Positions 63,355-64,000 of a stretch of DNA of 64,000 bases are shown here, in pieces. The notes beneath the pieces are model-generated. The model was given only the letters and a program-made list of their open reading frames with translations, searched no databases and was not told where the DNA came from. This DNA comes from Planctomycetaceae bacterium (lineage in GTDB: Bacteria; Planctomycetota; Phycisphaerae; UBA1845; UTPLA1): positions 1,860,001 through 1,924,000 of the forward strand of contig CP030884.1 in assembly GCA_006969385.1 (NCBI GenBank), given 5' to 3'. Position 1 is the first letter of the stretch. Every line of letters begins with the position of its first letter. The position numbers and the translations under genes are program-made.

Positions 63355-64000
63355 TCGTCACCAGCGAGTCCGCGACGTGTTCCTTCAAGTACGCGAATTG
63401 GCACCGGGCGTGCGCACGCCGCGCATCATCGAAATGTGCAATGGCGATGCCGCGTTGCAAGACGAGGTGTTGTCGCTGCTGTCGTATCACGATGAGGCGG
63501 GCGATTTTCTAGCGGCCTCGGTTTTAACGCAGGTGCCGCACGACACGCTGGCCGCGCAGGATCAGGCGGGCACCTGCGAACAAGCACAACGCGTCGGGTC
63601 TTATACCGTTGTGCGAAAGATCGCCGCCGGCGGTATGGGCACGGTGTACGAAGCCGAACAAGATAGCCCGCGCCGCCGCGTCGCGCTAAAGCTGCTGCGC
63701 TCCACCGACGAAACGGCGTCGGCCGCGCGCCGATTTCGCTACGAGGCGGATATCTTAGCGCATCTGCAGCACCCGAATATCGCACAGATTTATGAAGCGG
63801 GTACGCATCAGCACGGTGCAACGTCAATGCATTTCTTCGCGATGGAACTGGTGCCCGATGCGATTCCCGTGACGCAGTATGCCGACCAGCATCAACTGGG
63901 GATTGACGAACGCGTGCGTCTCATCATCGATGCCTGCGCGGCTGTCCATCACGGTCATCAACACGGCATCATTCATCGCGATCTGAAGCCGAGCAATATT
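63344..64000 (+). CDS. Ser/Thr protein kinase, N-terminal part (cut by window end)
   Basis: ATG 63344 (MSADRHQRVRDVFLQVRELA) overlaps the sigma stop by 11 nt. The visible 219 residues hold the usual helical N-terminus and the kinase start (IAAGGMGTVYEAEQDSPRRR near residue 93, RVALKLLR). They reach the catalytic loop HRDLKPSNI at the very end. The C-terminal sensor domain lies outside. Confidence 0.9.
   Translation, partial: MSADRHQRVRDVFLQVRELAPGVRTPRIIEMCNGDAALQDEVLSLLSYHDEAGDFLAASVLTQVPHDTLAAQDQAGTCEQAQRVGSYTVVRKIAAGGMGTVYEAEQDSPRRRVALKLLRSTDETASAARRFRYEADILAHLQHPNIAQIYEAGTHQHGATSMHFFAMELVPDAIPVTQYADQHQLGIDERVRLIIDACAAVHHGHQHGIIHRDLKPSNI

Noticed and set aside
1..64000. tRNA or rRNA genes as integration targets
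   Set aside because: No cloverleaf-like GGTTCGAAT context or rRNA sequence was found by eye; a dedicated scan could still find a tRNA.

Overview
The window looks like a planctomycete chromosome segment (Planctomycetota, possibly Phycisphaerae-like; I cannot go finer). The clues are three ECF sigma factor / Ser-Thr kinase gene pairs in 64 kb, a kinase fused to a formylglycine-generating-enzyme domain, a caspase-family peptidase, a PEP-CTERM protein, and large secreted or lipoprotein genes full of thrombospondin-type-3 (TSP3) calcium repeats and dockerin-like C-termini. No rRNA, tRNA or CRISPR array was seen.

Layout. (1) 1-960: end of a large serine recombinase and its HTH partner. (2) 950-9089 (minus): a type I restriction-modification (RM) locus read hsdR-hsdS-lipoprotein-higB-higA-hsdM. 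A HigBA-type toxin-antitoxin (TA) pair with a perfect operator palindrome sits directly upstream of, and translationally coupled to, the methylase gene. (3) 9273-17806: a small phage- or satellite-like module with an unknown HTH protein, a sigma-like factor, a PrimPol/SF3 helicase, an iteron-like TGCGCA cluster, a ParB-methylase fusion, small HTH and zinc-ribbon proteins, an HNH nuclease and a P27-type small terminase, but no large terminase or structural genes. (4) 18262-27776: two divergent operons around one promoter region. One carries an ECF sigma factor, a kinase-FGE fusion and two unknowns; the other carries a lipoprotein, a caspase, a secreted His-repeat protein and a membrane protein. 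This is a candidate signalling or cell-death system. (5) 27777-33863: intergenic debris with a 41-bp direct repeat, a beta-helix/TSP3 gene broken by one stop codon, a PEP-CTERM gene, and a deleted copy of the recombinase cassette. (6) 33993-40973: a second type I RM locus (hsdM-hsdS-nuclease-like gene-hsdR). Its hsdM has two in-frame stops, both where tryptophan is expected. (7) 41130-64000: host-type genes. These are a truncated dockerin gene, an ECF/WD40-kinase pair, then a run of five secreted or lipoprotein genes, a large DUF11 protein, and a third ECF/kinase pair cut by the window end.

The most interesting observations are these. Two giant lipoproteins (47735-51547 and 52602-57257) share, in the same order, a TSP3 calcium segment, a Ser/Thr-rich amphipathic stretch and a conserved block that resemble the pore-forming part of anthrax protective antigen and other binary-toxin B components. 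The TA-controlled methylase could give an RM system a built-in establishment switch. The sigma/kinase-FGE/caspase locus lies inside an island bounded by 155-bp direct repeats (778-932 and 33666-33820) left by two copies of one recombinase cassette.

Domain and family calls rest on motif recognition by eye; no database search or structure prediction was run.
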